Below are positions 53,066 to 63,681 of a stretch of 64,000 nt of DNA, piece after piece. The stretch comes from Bryum argenteum (lineage: Eukaryota; Streptophyta; Bryopsida; Bryales; Bryaceae), in the NCBI GenBank assembly GCA_037043015.1, contig CM073322.1, positions 25,882,364 through 25,946,363 of the forward strand, written 5' to 3'. The position numbers were made by a program, and so were the translations under genes. How positions within the stretch are numbered: the stretch's first letter is position 1; each line of letters starts with the position of its first letter. The notes beneath the pieces are model-generated. The model searched no databases and was not told the origin of the DNA. It saw only the letters and a list, made by a program, of their open reading frames with translations.

Positions 53066-54532
53066 TTACCAAAGCATCAACATAGATACGAGAACCGAGG
53101 CGATGGAGAGAATGCCATACGCAGCGGTGGACGACCCAGCATTGGTCGAAGTGGGGGTATCATTCACCCGGGTGATGGTAGCCCTAGCCTTGTTGATGCT
53201 GGCAGTCAGAGCCTCAGCAGATCCGTTGTACGCCAAGGTCTTCGTAGAATCAGATGCGAAGATGGCACCGTCGGTGTTCTTTCCAGAGAAGAAGAGATCG
53301 TTGAAGTCAGTGTTCGAGTTGGCCGCGTCCATGACGGCATTGAAGGCATTGATCTCGGTCTGGGGGTACGTGCTCGCAGCCATGATGGTGTGAGGAGGAG
53401 CAGAACCAAAGTTGCAAGTGGCGTAGCTGGAGATGTCCGCGCACACAGGGCCGGTGCCAGAGGAGCAAACCAGGGCGTACGCAGACGGTGCCTCCAATCC
53501 TGTCCAGGCTTGCGCCTTGGGTCCTCCCAAAGCGTACTCGCTGGGGATGGTGAACTTCGTGAAGGCAATGTCGCAAGCTCCCTCTACCACACCCTGGAAC
53601 GCGCCCTCGTAGTCGTAGTAATCATCGGTCGTCGTGCATCCCGTGGTCGTCTTGCACCCTGTGCAGACGCTCGTGGCTGGCGTTGCTGAAGCCGCGCACG
53701 TCTTGGAGAAGTAGGCCGTCACCGACTCAATGTCATTCCTCTGGGTCGTCCTGCACAATGAAACTCAAAACTTTAGTACCTAGCGATGCTTGGTTGCTCA
53801 TTCAATGGGGCGGGCTTGATCGTGGCGACTCACTTCGACACCACTGGGATGAGGTTGGCATCAAACATGGCCGACATGGGAAGAGTCCATCCTGCGCTCC
53901 TTCCGTATCCACTGTGGCATGAGCGCTTTCCTTTCAGATCAGACAACTTCCCGGGGCATGCGGATTTCTTCACGATACCCACGGCGTAGTACTGGTTGTC
54001 AAGTCCAGCGCTTGAGCCTTCCGTGCGAACGGGCTTCAAGGTGTACGTCTTGGCAGCTGTGTCAATGAAACCCCCGTCGAACACACCGAATTGCGCAGTT
54101 CCTGCGTTGATCCTCTTCATGCAATCCTCTTCATTCGACCCGAGAACACTGCATCATCACACGCATGAATGAGACCACATGTCAAACCAGCATTGCAGGC
54201 CAACCATTCAACTCATTCTTGAGCTGTGGTAAATGAGTCATTTACCATGAGTGTCTGTGGGCACCGGAGGTCTCAATCGTGGCCAGAAGCGCAGTCATCT
54301 GATCGCAGACCGGCTTGTCATCAGGTGCGCTGACACACCAAGTCCAACCTGAACAAGAACATTCGAATGATCAGTATCACACAATCAAAGTCGACAACAA
54401 TGAATGCACGAATGTGAACTTGCACTCACTGGAAGCAGCAGCTGGTGGAGCAGCAACAGGTGCAGGGGCTTGAGCCCAGACCGAGCAGATAAACAAGCTG
54501 GACAGAACCAGGAAGAAACCGAGACTAGCCAT
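53066..54532 (-). CDS. Transferrin-like protein, single lobe, GPI-anchored (left copy)
   Basis: Four exons on the minus strand: 54532-54430, 54348-54246, 54148-53834 and 53750-53066; introns 81, 97 and 83 bp, all GT-AG with matching phases. The product is 401 residues, identical to the right copy. A signal peptide (MASLGFFLVL..., cleavage near VWA/QA) is followed by a Pro/Ala linker, one transferrin lobe, and a hydrophobic C-terminal tail after NAGSS typical of a GPI signal. Transferrins bind ferric iron with carbonate; a plasma-membrane role in iron binding is inferred. A TATA-like TATTTAA lies about 95 bp upstream (54624-54630); the sequence upstream of 54612 is unrelated to the other copy's. 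Confidence 0.85.
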
Positions 54533-54612
54533 GATCGCAGCACTGTAGCTAGAACTGGCTGCAGTTAAACTTGAGCAAAGTCAGCTGGGGGAAATGATAC
54601 TGTAAGTGAGCA

Positions 54613-57600
54613 GAGGGTGCGACTTAAATACTAGTCGGATGCTCCTGCCAGGCGGTCAGAATCAATTATTCCATCTCGAAGGTGCGAAGTCAAACACCCC
54701 AAATTTTGTTGTTTCTTCCCATCCGTAGAGGGAGTGGTACGTTCCGGACTGCATGTACGGATGTACCGGATGTGTACCCGGGGACTAAAATAGGGGGGTG
54801 AGCTGGGAGTGAACGTGGCGGGCGAGGGATGGCAGTGCGACGGGGTGACCGGCGGTGGCGGGGAGCGAGTTGAGAGCCCGCGAGCGCGAGGGCACGGCTG
54901 CAATTCGTATGTCGGGCACTCCCGCGCCACGAGCCCCCGGAGTAGGCGATCGCCACGCTGGCTTCGCCTTTCGCATCCGCGAGGCTTGCCACACGACTCT
55001 AGTTCTCGCGGTGCTTCTCGTCTCCAAGGTAACTTCATCTTCTTCTGCACTAATATGTTGATTACCGTAGTGTAGGGGTACGCTAATTACAAACAGCAAC
55101 ACCAAATGTTTCTTATTATAATATTTTTTATAATATCGATATTTATAATAAGTGTTTTGTAAGTGAATATCATTAATAATAAATGTTTTGTAGCTCAGAT
55201 AGTCAATGGCAGTAGTCTTTGTAATTGTGATCATGTGCATTGGAAAAGTGTGGCATTTCCACCATGCTCTTTGTTAGTATTCTCATGAAAAGTAACTCAT
55301 TATATTAGCTTGATGATGGGTGGAATGAGTCACTTGGTTTGGTGGTATTACCACAATTCTTCATTAAACTTAACCCCTAAACGCCCAAGGGGGGGTAAAG
55401 CTCCTAACAATTGGTAATAATGCTGATTTTTTCAGAACTGCGTAAAAACAAATAAAAGATGAAAATGGAAAATCCAACCGTAGGATCTTCTTTGGAGCAT
55501 GGCAATTAGTATGACGTGGAAGCTGCATGCCATTTGGAGGTATGGATTTCAAGATCCATGCAAAAAAGGGGTGAAGATCACACCACCAAAACTTTCATGA
55601 AAAATCTCTTTCGTCCACTCTCACAAATTGAGGATCAAGGTTTTTACTATTTATCCAAGGAGGGAGTAGAGTAAACCCACCGAGGAGTTGAGCAAAAAAA
55701 ACGGCGGATGAAAAATCGATGGGATGAAAGCGGGGTTGTGCACCAAAGACGGAGCCTCACATCCAGAATGTCGAAAAACGACACTGTGGGCGCTTAAGGG
55801 TTAAGAGCATACATGTAGATCAATTTCATCTCCCATGTGTGAGAAAAACAAGGCTTTGTTTAACTGGGGAAATAAACTTGCCTCATTCTTAACCCTTGAA
55901 TGTCCATAATGAAGAAATTCAATTTTTTGGATGAGGGGCTAAAAACTTTGAAAAGCTATAACTTATTCACCCAATGTTTAATTTTGACAAAAAAAAATTG
56001 AGTTGGTGTAGAAGTTCAAATCCATCCAAGATAGTGTGGATTTATAGCATGCATGTCATTCCATAATCTTTTTGAGAACCAATACATCATTATCTTGCAA
56101 TTAATGAGGCCTTATAACTCCAGATCTGATCCACATCATTTCTAAAAAGTTTCATATAAGATAATATGTCTAAATATATATTACTCTTATTTTACATACA
56201 CAATCTTTGAGAAAAATGTTTTCAAAGCAAAAATAGATAAGGAGGTTCAATAGTAAGAGGTTAAGAGGTTAGAGGTTGACAAGCTGAATGTTGGAAAGCC
56301 ACATTTAGAAAGACAAGCTCAAAATCCAAAGAGTCATAACTTCTTCATCTTAGTTTGTGTTTGACAATATTACAAGTTTGGAATAGAAGCTGAAATCAAC
56401 TCAACTCTGTGTGATAAAATTTGCAAACCCATTCAAGGTATTTTGAGTTTATGGCTTGCAAATTATTGACGGCAACTATCGATTCTATGTGGTCAAAACA
56501 TGAGACATGTTTTACCATTGCAAGCTAATTACAATCAATTTAGTATTTCACAATTTTTTTTTACATAAGTATGATCTTTATATGAATTTCAAAATCATTC
56601 TAGTTGGAAGACTTTTTATTTAATGATTTTGAAGAAAATTTTCCCTTGTAGTAAAGGAGATGTCAAGTTGTATTTTAAGGGTCAAATAGACCATTTTTAA
56701 GTAGATATGATTGAAGAACGTCACACGTGAAGCTTTAGATGGATTCGTTGTGAATCTACACTGTTGTTATCCTCATAATTATGACATATAAAACCTAAAA
56801 ATTATCTCCAGTAGGCATTCTCATATTTAAATAAAAAGGCTGCTTCCAGTAATAATAAGAAGTCATAGGAGATATAATTGTAGTCAAAATCTTAACAATA
56901 GAAACATGCATTGGTACTTATCTAACATGTGGCCAAAATCAAACATATGAAGATGTAAGACCTCAATCTTGTGTGCATCTCCAAGATTGTTGATTATTTT
57001 CTGGCACAATTTTAAAATATCCTACTCTATTCAGTCTATTGGGTTGCTCTCAACTTGCCCTAACTTTATTTGTAAGCTTTCATTGCGAAACTAGAGAAAT
57101 CTTGTAATAAAAACAACAATTTTGAATGCTTTCAAAACTAGATGTATAGAATGCTCCCACATTACCACTTGAGTCCATAACCTATTTGTGAAGTTTTTTA
57201 TTTGGATAGATGAGTAAAAATTTTAGTGAAATCATTTGGCCCAATGAATTACTTTGTACTCATGACTCTGCGCAAGGATACAAAAAATTCATGCAAGTAT
57301 GCACACAATATTTTGAGGGCTTCTAATCCTCACATTAAAAGTGCCAATATGAACAAAGATATATTGAACTTGGCAAGGCTTAAGGGGGGTGCTTTACACT
57401 AGAATTGAGAACCCAAGAGAAAATACATTTGAGCCAATGGGAGGCACAGGGAAGAAGTGAGGCTTTGCACAAGCAAGTCTGAGTCCAAGGAACAAGAGGT
57501 GAAACGATTGACATGTAGAAAAGGTTTGTCCTCCTAAGCAAAAAAATTGCACAGTAATAAGGGCCCCCATAATTGTAGTCGGGCCTATCTCTAATGTAAG

Positions 57601-58019
57601 AAGAGCCCAAGATTGTCATATATAAGTTTTGAAATAAAAAGTTCTAGTCTATGATAGAGATGACAAACATGGCTTTTCATTTACCATATTTGATCTTTGT
57701 ATGATACATCTTCAAACTATATTGATCCACATTTTCTTGATAAGTCATTGGATCAAGCAAACCCATCATTGTCTCATACACTTTCAGTGCAGTGGGTATT
57801 GCCACCACTTAAGGTGAGATTGCATGTCATTTCTAGCTTAGGTTACAGTGAGCTTTTAACTTTTACCAACTAAAAGTATAAAACAATTTTCTCGCCGGGT
57901 ACTTCTCTACCCTGGTCATGTATGTACTATTCTCTCGATTGATTAACACATTTGTTGGTAGAAAGAAAAAAAGAAAAAAAAGAAAATTTCTAAATGGCAA
58001 GGACCAAACGTGGTCGAAA
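54613..58019. other. Spacer of the inverted duplication, no confident gene
   Basis: 54.7-55.05 kb is GC-rich, with frames open by composition on both strands and no recognisable domain; AAG/GTAACT at about 55030 could be a donor, but no exon was confirmed. 55.1-57.9 kb is AT-rich, with loosely repeated phrases (CATAACTTCTTCA and TATAACTTATTCACC type) and a 0.3-kb stretch near 57.36-57.66 of unknown nature. It ends at the truncated LTP copy. Confidence 0.5.
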
Positions 58020-58151
58020 CCCCTGAATGGCGCTCAGGCACGAAATCATGGCATTTGGGTTGCACACCCCTGCGGCGCTCGCATCCGCCACCATGGCCAT
58101 CACTACCAGCACGCACACTGCCAAAGCCGCAACGCTCTTGAATCCTGCCAT
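58020..58151 (-). pseudogene. LTP gene fragment (5' third only)
   Basis: From ATG 58151 downwards the sequence matches the first 132 bp of the LTP genes (MAGFKSVAALAVCVLVVMAM then VADASAAGVCNPNAM), then breaks off after the AIQG codons into unrelated sequence. The signal peptide and the first two cysteines remain; exon 2 is absent. Its upstream region, with an LTP-type TATA (TATATAACACCGCTG on the minus strand), is kept. Three or more changes against the intact copies show it is older than the homogenised copies. Confidence 0.85.
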
Positions 58152-58230
58152 TCCGCGAATGCTTACAATAGCTGAGCCTAATTCTACAAGCTGAGGCTGA
58201 TAATGATTAAGAGAGATACCACAGCGGTGT

Positions 58231-58238
58231 TATATATT
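58231..58238. promoter_or_regulatory. Shared TATA element between LTP fragment and transferrin (right copy)
   Basis: TATATATT is nearly symmetrical. On the minus strand it is the TATA box of the LTP fragment; on the plus strand it lies 95 bp before the transferrin start codon, the same distance as the TATTTAA of the left copy. The LTP-derived sequence ends at about 58250 and the transferrin-identical block starts at 58253. Confidence 0.45.
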
Positions 58239-58332
58239 GTGAGTCCACCCTGTGCTCACTTACAGTATCATTTCCCCCAGCTGACTTTGCTCAAGTTTAA
58301 CTGCAGCCAGTTCTAGCTACAGTGCTGCGATC

Positions 58333-59799
58333 ATGGCTAGTCTCGGTTTCTTCCTGGTTCTGTCCAGCTTGTTTATCTGCTCGGTCTGGGCTCAAGCCCC
58401 TGCACCTGTTGCTGCTCCACCAGCTGCTGCTTCCAGTGAGTGCAAGTTCACATTCGTGCATTCATTGTTGTCGACTTTGATTGTGTGATACTGATCATTC
58501 GAATGTTCTTGTTCAGGTTGGACTTGGTGTGTCAGCGCACCTGATGACAAGCCGGTCTGCGATCAGATGACTGCGCTTCTGGCCACGATTGAGACCTCCG
58601 GTGCCCACAGACACTCATGGTAAATGACTCATTTACCACAGCTCAAGAATGAGTTGAATGGTTGGCCTGCAATGCTGGTTTGACATGTGGTCTCATTCAT
58701 GCGTGTGATGATGCAGTGTTCTCGGGTCGAATGAAGAGGATTGCATGAAGAGGATCAACGCAGGAACTGCGCAATTCGGTGTGTTCGACGGGGGTTTCAT
58801 TGACACAGCTGCCAAGACGTACACCTTGAAGCCCGTTCGCACGGAAGGCTCAAGCGCTGGACTTGACAACCAGTACTACGCCGTGGGTATCGTGAAGAAA
58901 TCCGCATGCCCCGGGAAGTTGTCTGATCTGAAAGGAAAGCGCTCATGCCACAGTGGATACGGAAGGAGCGCAGGATGGACTCTTCCCATGTCGGCCATGT
59001 TTGATGCCAACCTCATCCCAGTGGTGTCGAAGTGAGTCGCCACGATCAAGCCCGCCCCATTGAATGAGCAACCAAGCATCGCTAGGTACTAAAGTTTTGA
59101 GTTTCATTGTGCAGGACGACCCAGAGGAATGACATTGAGTCGGTGACGGCCTACTTCTCCAAGACGTGCGCGGCTTCAGCAACGCCAGCCACGAGCGTCT
59201 GCACAGGGTGCAAGACGACCACGGGATGCACGACGACCGATGATTACTACGACTACGAGGGCGCGTTCCAGGGTGTGGTAGAGGGAGCTTGCGACATTGC
59301 CTTCACGAAGTTCACCATCCCCAGCGAGTACGCTTTGGGAGGACCCAAGGCGCAAGCCTGGACAGGATTGGAGGCACCGTCTGCGTACGCCCTGGTTTGC
59401 TCCTCTGGCACCGGCCCTGTGTGCGCGGACATCTCCAGCTACGCCACTTGCAACTTTGGTTCTGCTCCTCCTCACACCATCATGGCTGCGAGCACGTACC
59501 CCCAGACCGAGATCAATGCCTTCAATGCCGTCATGGACGCGGCCAACTCGAACACTGACTTCAACGATCTCTTCTTCTCTGGAAAGAACACCGACGGTGC
59601 CATCTTCGCATCTGATTCTACGAAGACCTTGGCGTACAACGGATCTGCTGAGGCTCTGACTGCCAGCATCAACAAGGCTAGGGCTACCATCACCCGGGTG
59701 AATGATACCCCCACTTCGACCAATGCTGGGTCGTCCACCGCTGCGTATGGCATTCTCTCCATCGCCTCGGTTCTCGTATCTATGTTGATGCTTTGGTAA
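58333..59799 (+). CDS. Transferrin-like protein, single lobe, GPI-anchored (right copy)
   Basis: Exons 58333-58435, 58517-58619, 58717-59031 and 59115-59799. Transferrin marks: Asp93 in FDGG (first iron ligand), Tyr123 in QYYAVGIVKKS (second ligand), KGKRSCHSGYGRSAGW with Arg152 (carbonate anchor), and Tyr283 in SYATC (third ligand). The place of the fourth ligand, His in DSAHGF of animal proteins, reads DSTKTL here (Lys344), so binding may be altered. About 330 residues of lobe match one lobe, against two in vertebrate serum transferrin. The signal peptide and the hydrophobic tail (SIASVLVSMLMLW) suggest surface anchoring. The upstream region derives from an LTP gene, so regulation may differ from that of the left copy. 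Confidence 0.87.
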
Positions 59800-60027
59800 G
59801 CAATCATTGGAGGATTGTTGTTGTAGCTGTTGGTGAGACTTGCGAGTATCAGGGAAACAGTGACAGAGTAAACCAGTCGTCGGTGGATTGGTATTGGTTG
59901 TCCACATGAGGCCCGTCACAGTGGAGATCTCCAACTTAAAAAATTGCACAAACCACAAGAGTACTGTAGAATAGAATCTATCCTTCAGGTGCCTGGTGTT
60001 AGATTAGTAACGTTAAATAGTTGGACG

Positions 60028-62257
60028 GTGCGTTGGTTTGTAGGCAGTGTGAGCGTCTTACTTGACCTACAGACTAGGTTTTCGTTGTGGGCAGTTTCAA
60101 GTCACTCCTATTTTGGGAGTGCAATTGTAGAAGACTGTTTGTCAAAGTTTTGTTGAAGCTGTTTATCGAATTTTTGTTGAAGCTGTTTATCAAATTTTTG
60201 TAGACCTAAAAATATATTGGGATTGCACTTTTTCGATGTTTTGCGTTGACCTTGTAGCCACTGTGAGCGTCGTTGCGTCACTAGGACTGTGGGTAATTTC
60301 ACGTAACTCCTGTTTTGTGTGAGAATGGGACTGCAATTGTAGTAAGAAGACTGTTTGATAGTGAAGCTGTTTATCAGAATGTTGTCGACCTATGTTTCAG
60401 GAATGTTTCTGGTCTGTAAGCAGAGTAGATTGTGGGTAGTGAAGTAAGGAAACAGTTCAAACGAGCGTAGTGAACAATATTCAGCTCGTCAAGATCCTCG
60501 CTATTAGATTAACAATTGTATGAATACATCAACTGCAAACGAAGGAAACGAGATTTTTCTGAAGAAGATACACCTCGTGAAGGAAATGAGGGATAAGTTG
60601 CGGCAAAGCGATCCGAAAACGGCAGAAGCTTGTATTGGAAGACGTAATGCAGCAATCAGATAGGTGTACTGAGATATGCGACAGCAGAGGAATTCTGTGC
60701 AACATGGAATAGGGCAAAGCTTCAGAAAACACGCAATACTGTATCGGGTACAGAGCATTCAAACCCTCACTTGAACAAGTTCGGTACACATGGGCAGTAC
60801 CTACTCCGGAGGCATGTGGTGGCAGAGTGTTGTGAGTGTGTCCCGCCTCTGTAGATGCGGCGGAGGCTTTGGAGATGCAAATCCCGTTCAACAGATTGCC
60901 GACGTTCCTTTTTTGATGAATATCCGGGCTGGCAAGCCGTACTGGAAGGTATACCAAGGACGCAAATTGTACAACGGATGTAAGTTTCTATCTACAGTAG
61001 TAGATCTTTTTCTGACGGAGATTCTCGTAATGGATGGAAAGGTTTTACATCTTCAAAATGCGATGGTTATCAGCACAGTGATTCCTAGCAGGGTCCATTG
61101 ATGGAGAAATTTGGATTAAACCTGCAATATTTCTAAGGAGCTCCAGTCTAAAAACTCTAATTTGACCTGATCTAAATACTTCCCAATGTGATGGTTCTTA
61201 AGTAAGCCTCCCAAGGACTCAACGATCAAGCATTCTCATTCAATGATCAATATATAAAAAGGAAGACTTTTATTTGGAGGGAGACTTCTGAGATTTGGGG
61301 GACCCTTGAAAGATTGAAGACCAAGGCCATTTGGAGGGGTGATTCACCCTCGAAAATAACGTTGGTCGGTTCAACTCTTGTTGAAGTGGAGCATGTCTAT
61401 CTCTCGAAAATTACATTAGCAAGATTGAAATTGCTTGGAGAGCGGATCTTCTTGTAATGTTTGAGATATCCATGTAGCTCATAAGGATATCTCGAATCTA
61501 GTGCCCAATATGCCCAACTCCATGACAACATTTTTGTCCACGATTGAGACTCTGCTGTGATTTACATGTAAATATTTGGTGCTGCTAAAAATGCTGAATC
61601 CATACACAGCGACTACTTCAGCCTGCACTAAGACATTTCCACGTCCCTGAACCTCACATTTTCAGACATTCCCACGTCCTTAAACCCTACATTTCATGTC
61701 ATGCTTCTGAGCAATGTTGATGTTATCTGTTGATTCCTAGTCCACTAGCATGCTAAGCCATAATAGCTTAAAAGAACAGATATTCCATTTGCTTGGGGGA
61801 CGTCAGATACAGGGTACTTGCATATTTTGGGTGCTGCTTACACGATTAGTACTTCAGATGATCCATACGTCGCCGAACAATCACGTTTTTCATATAATCA
61901 GGAACTATGTACTCGTGCCACCAGAACGTGTATATTACGTAATATCCACCTTCCACCAATTGCTCCATTCAAATCATGATCCGCGAGAGCCGATTGCAAA
62001 GTTCTAACGAAGTAATTGGAAGAAAGATTTCATCACAGGCAAGCAGCGAGAACAAATTAGTGCGACGGGAAGTACTTTAAAACCAGAAAGCTAATGCCCA
62101 CTGAGCACCCAGTAACTACAAAACTCCTGACTATTGAAGTAATTCTGATCCCAACACAGCATCACTCGTTTAAGTTTGGGGCCTACATCGAGCTCCGGAA
62201 TCGATCTGCTAGCTCCACCTCTTTGTCTATTCCAGGTCGTCTTGTAGCTGCAATTCC
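60028..62257. other. Non-coding part of the right arm
   Basis: It mirrors 50219-52837 with many indels. The short frame at 60790-60981 (VQQIADVPFLMN, AGKPYWKVYQG) corresponds to that at 51869-52138; nearly all differences between the two change the amino acid, so selection on it is doubtful. The 26-bp unit occurs three times at about 60130-60210. No other gene seen. Confidence 0.5.
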
Positions 62258-62727
62258 TCAGTAGGGGAATGTGTAACCTGAAAACAGAAGATACAGGACC
62301 AGATGAGTAGAGCTCGGACATTGAATTTGATTGCGTACATGAGCACTGGAGAGTGGACAGTGACACAATGCCAAGCTGATTGAGTGATGTAGTGATTGTA
62401 AGTGAAGAATGGGGTGTGCTCACGTCCGCATTTGAAGCCACGCAGGTCCGTGCGCCCGCACTTCTTTGGCAGCTGCAACCCATTCTTCACCATCTGGGCG
62501 GGGAACGACGACGACTTCAGCTGGTTGCACATGCACACCTTGTCCGCGCTCCGAACCACATTGCAGCACTGCTTGCTGGGTGCCGCTGGACGAGCCCCCT
62601 GAATGGCGCTCAGGCACGGAATCATGGCATTTGGGTTGCACACTCCTGCGGCGCTGGACTCCGCCACCATGGCCATCACCACCAGCACGCACACTGCCGA
62701 AGCAGCAACGCTCTTGAATCCTGCCAT
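62258..62727 (-). CDS. Non-specific lipid transfer protein (8-cysteine), copy 5
   Basis: Exons 62727-62424 and 62277-62258; intron 146 bp. It differs from copy 4 only at residue 10 in the signal peptide (Ser for Leu). An upstream in-frame ATG at 62823 is not conserved in the other copies, so the start at 62727 was chosen. All eight cysteines are present and the same RYTFPY end is encoded by exon 2. Confidence 0.9.
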
Positions 62728-62803
62728 TGCGAGAATGCTTACAATTGCTGAACTAATCAAACACGCTGAAGCTGATGATGAATTGGACAGATTGCACAGC
62801 GGT

Positions 62804-62873
62804 CTTATATTATGTGAGTCCATGCATCGGTGGAACCTAATGAACTCTCTGACAGGTCGTTGGGTTTGACCTG
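62804..62873 (-). promoter_or_regulatory. LTP gene 5 promoter: inverted-repeat box and TATA-like box
   Basis: The box is kept (CAGGTC 62853-62858, GACCTG 62868-62873, read on the plus strand) with two spacer changes. The TATA is weaker (AATATAAG on the minus strand, about 62804-62811) than the TATATAA of the other copies. Confidence 0.5.
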
Positions 62874-63263
62874 CGCTTACCTATCTAATAATGTCGGTTC
62901 CCGCTATGGCACTTCATCATTTGTGTAGTTGAGAGCAGGTATGAAAGAATTGCGGATGGTGAACAAGCCATTAAAGCAGATTATAAAGCGAGCGCCATAC
63001 ACTGAGAAATTGACAATATACTTCATCAATTTTTCTTCTACATGATCACTCACCGTAGATAAAAAATTATGAATCACAGTTTATATTTACATGAATCACC
63101 TCAAATCAGGGAATCATACTGGTAGTTAATTGATGGTCGATCTCCTTTCGTTCAGTACTGGTGGGGACTATGACAAAAAGCAGATGTACAAAAAGTAGCT
63201 GATGTATTGAAATTCTACATTGTCGGTATCGTCTCATTAGAAGCACTGTACAAAACGATTGAT

Positions 63264-63681
63264 TAATGGTTCAGCAGATCGCCTGCAAGCTGCTGAAGGA
63301 AGGGCAAGTACTTGGTGGGGTGCTCAGATCCGAATGCTCCCACATCGGATTCGCCACATCACGAGCCAGCAGAAACAGGGCGTGAGCGTACTTCTTCGAA
63401 TCTTGCAAGCAACCCAGGTCGTCGTCTGTCGCAGAGCTGCTTGGTATCAATAGCGACTCGGCAACGCTCTGTACGATTCCAATCAACTCGAACACTAGAT
63501 CCACCTGCTCAGCAGCGACTTGACGCAGACCCGTCCTGTGAACATGGCGAGCGAGGTCCAAAATTGATGATGCCAAAGTCAACTCTTCCACCGCGATGAA
63601 AGTCTAGGGGGCCTCTGCACATCTATAATTGCCCTCTACGAAATACTCTTGGTATGGCAAGTGCTCACAGGCAGCCTCCAT
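63264..63681 (-). pseudogene. Acidic protein of the LTP-linked family, copy 6 (broken)
   Basis: Start codon at 63681 (MEAACEHLPYQEYFVEG, one N-terminal repeat). The Glu codon of APES is a TAG stop here, about 32 codons in. The core then stays open (EELTLASSILDLARHVHR to ARDVANP) until a frameshift near 63340 (NPMWEHSD against NPLGAFGS). The end still resembles LPFLQQLAGDLL. Two independent lesions make it a clear pseudogene, while its neighbour LTP gene 5, 537 bp downstream, is intact. Confidence 0.85.

Larger units (their letters stand above)
48479..54612. repeat. Left arm of a large inverted duplication
   Basis: Gene order from outside to inside is acidic gene (copy 5), LTP gene 4, non-coding, transferrin. 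The mirror order occurs at 58253-64000. The arms have diverged, with indels, from 48479 to 52837, but 52838-54612 reads identical to the reverse complement of 58253-60027 (positions sum to 112865 throughout). Homology on the other side reaches the end of the window, so the outer boundary is not seen. Confidence 0.85.

Noticed and set aside
52907-53689. 260-codon frame antisense to the transferrin gene (also 59176-59958)
   Set aside because: It lies opposite the last transferrin exon and is open because of that gene's codon bias; it has no recognisable protein features.
54631-55240. Frames of 88-151 codons in the GC-rich part of the palindrome centre
   Set aside because: Open on both strands through high GC, Arg/Pro/Ser-rich, no domain, no second copy; a real exon cannot be excluded but is not supported.
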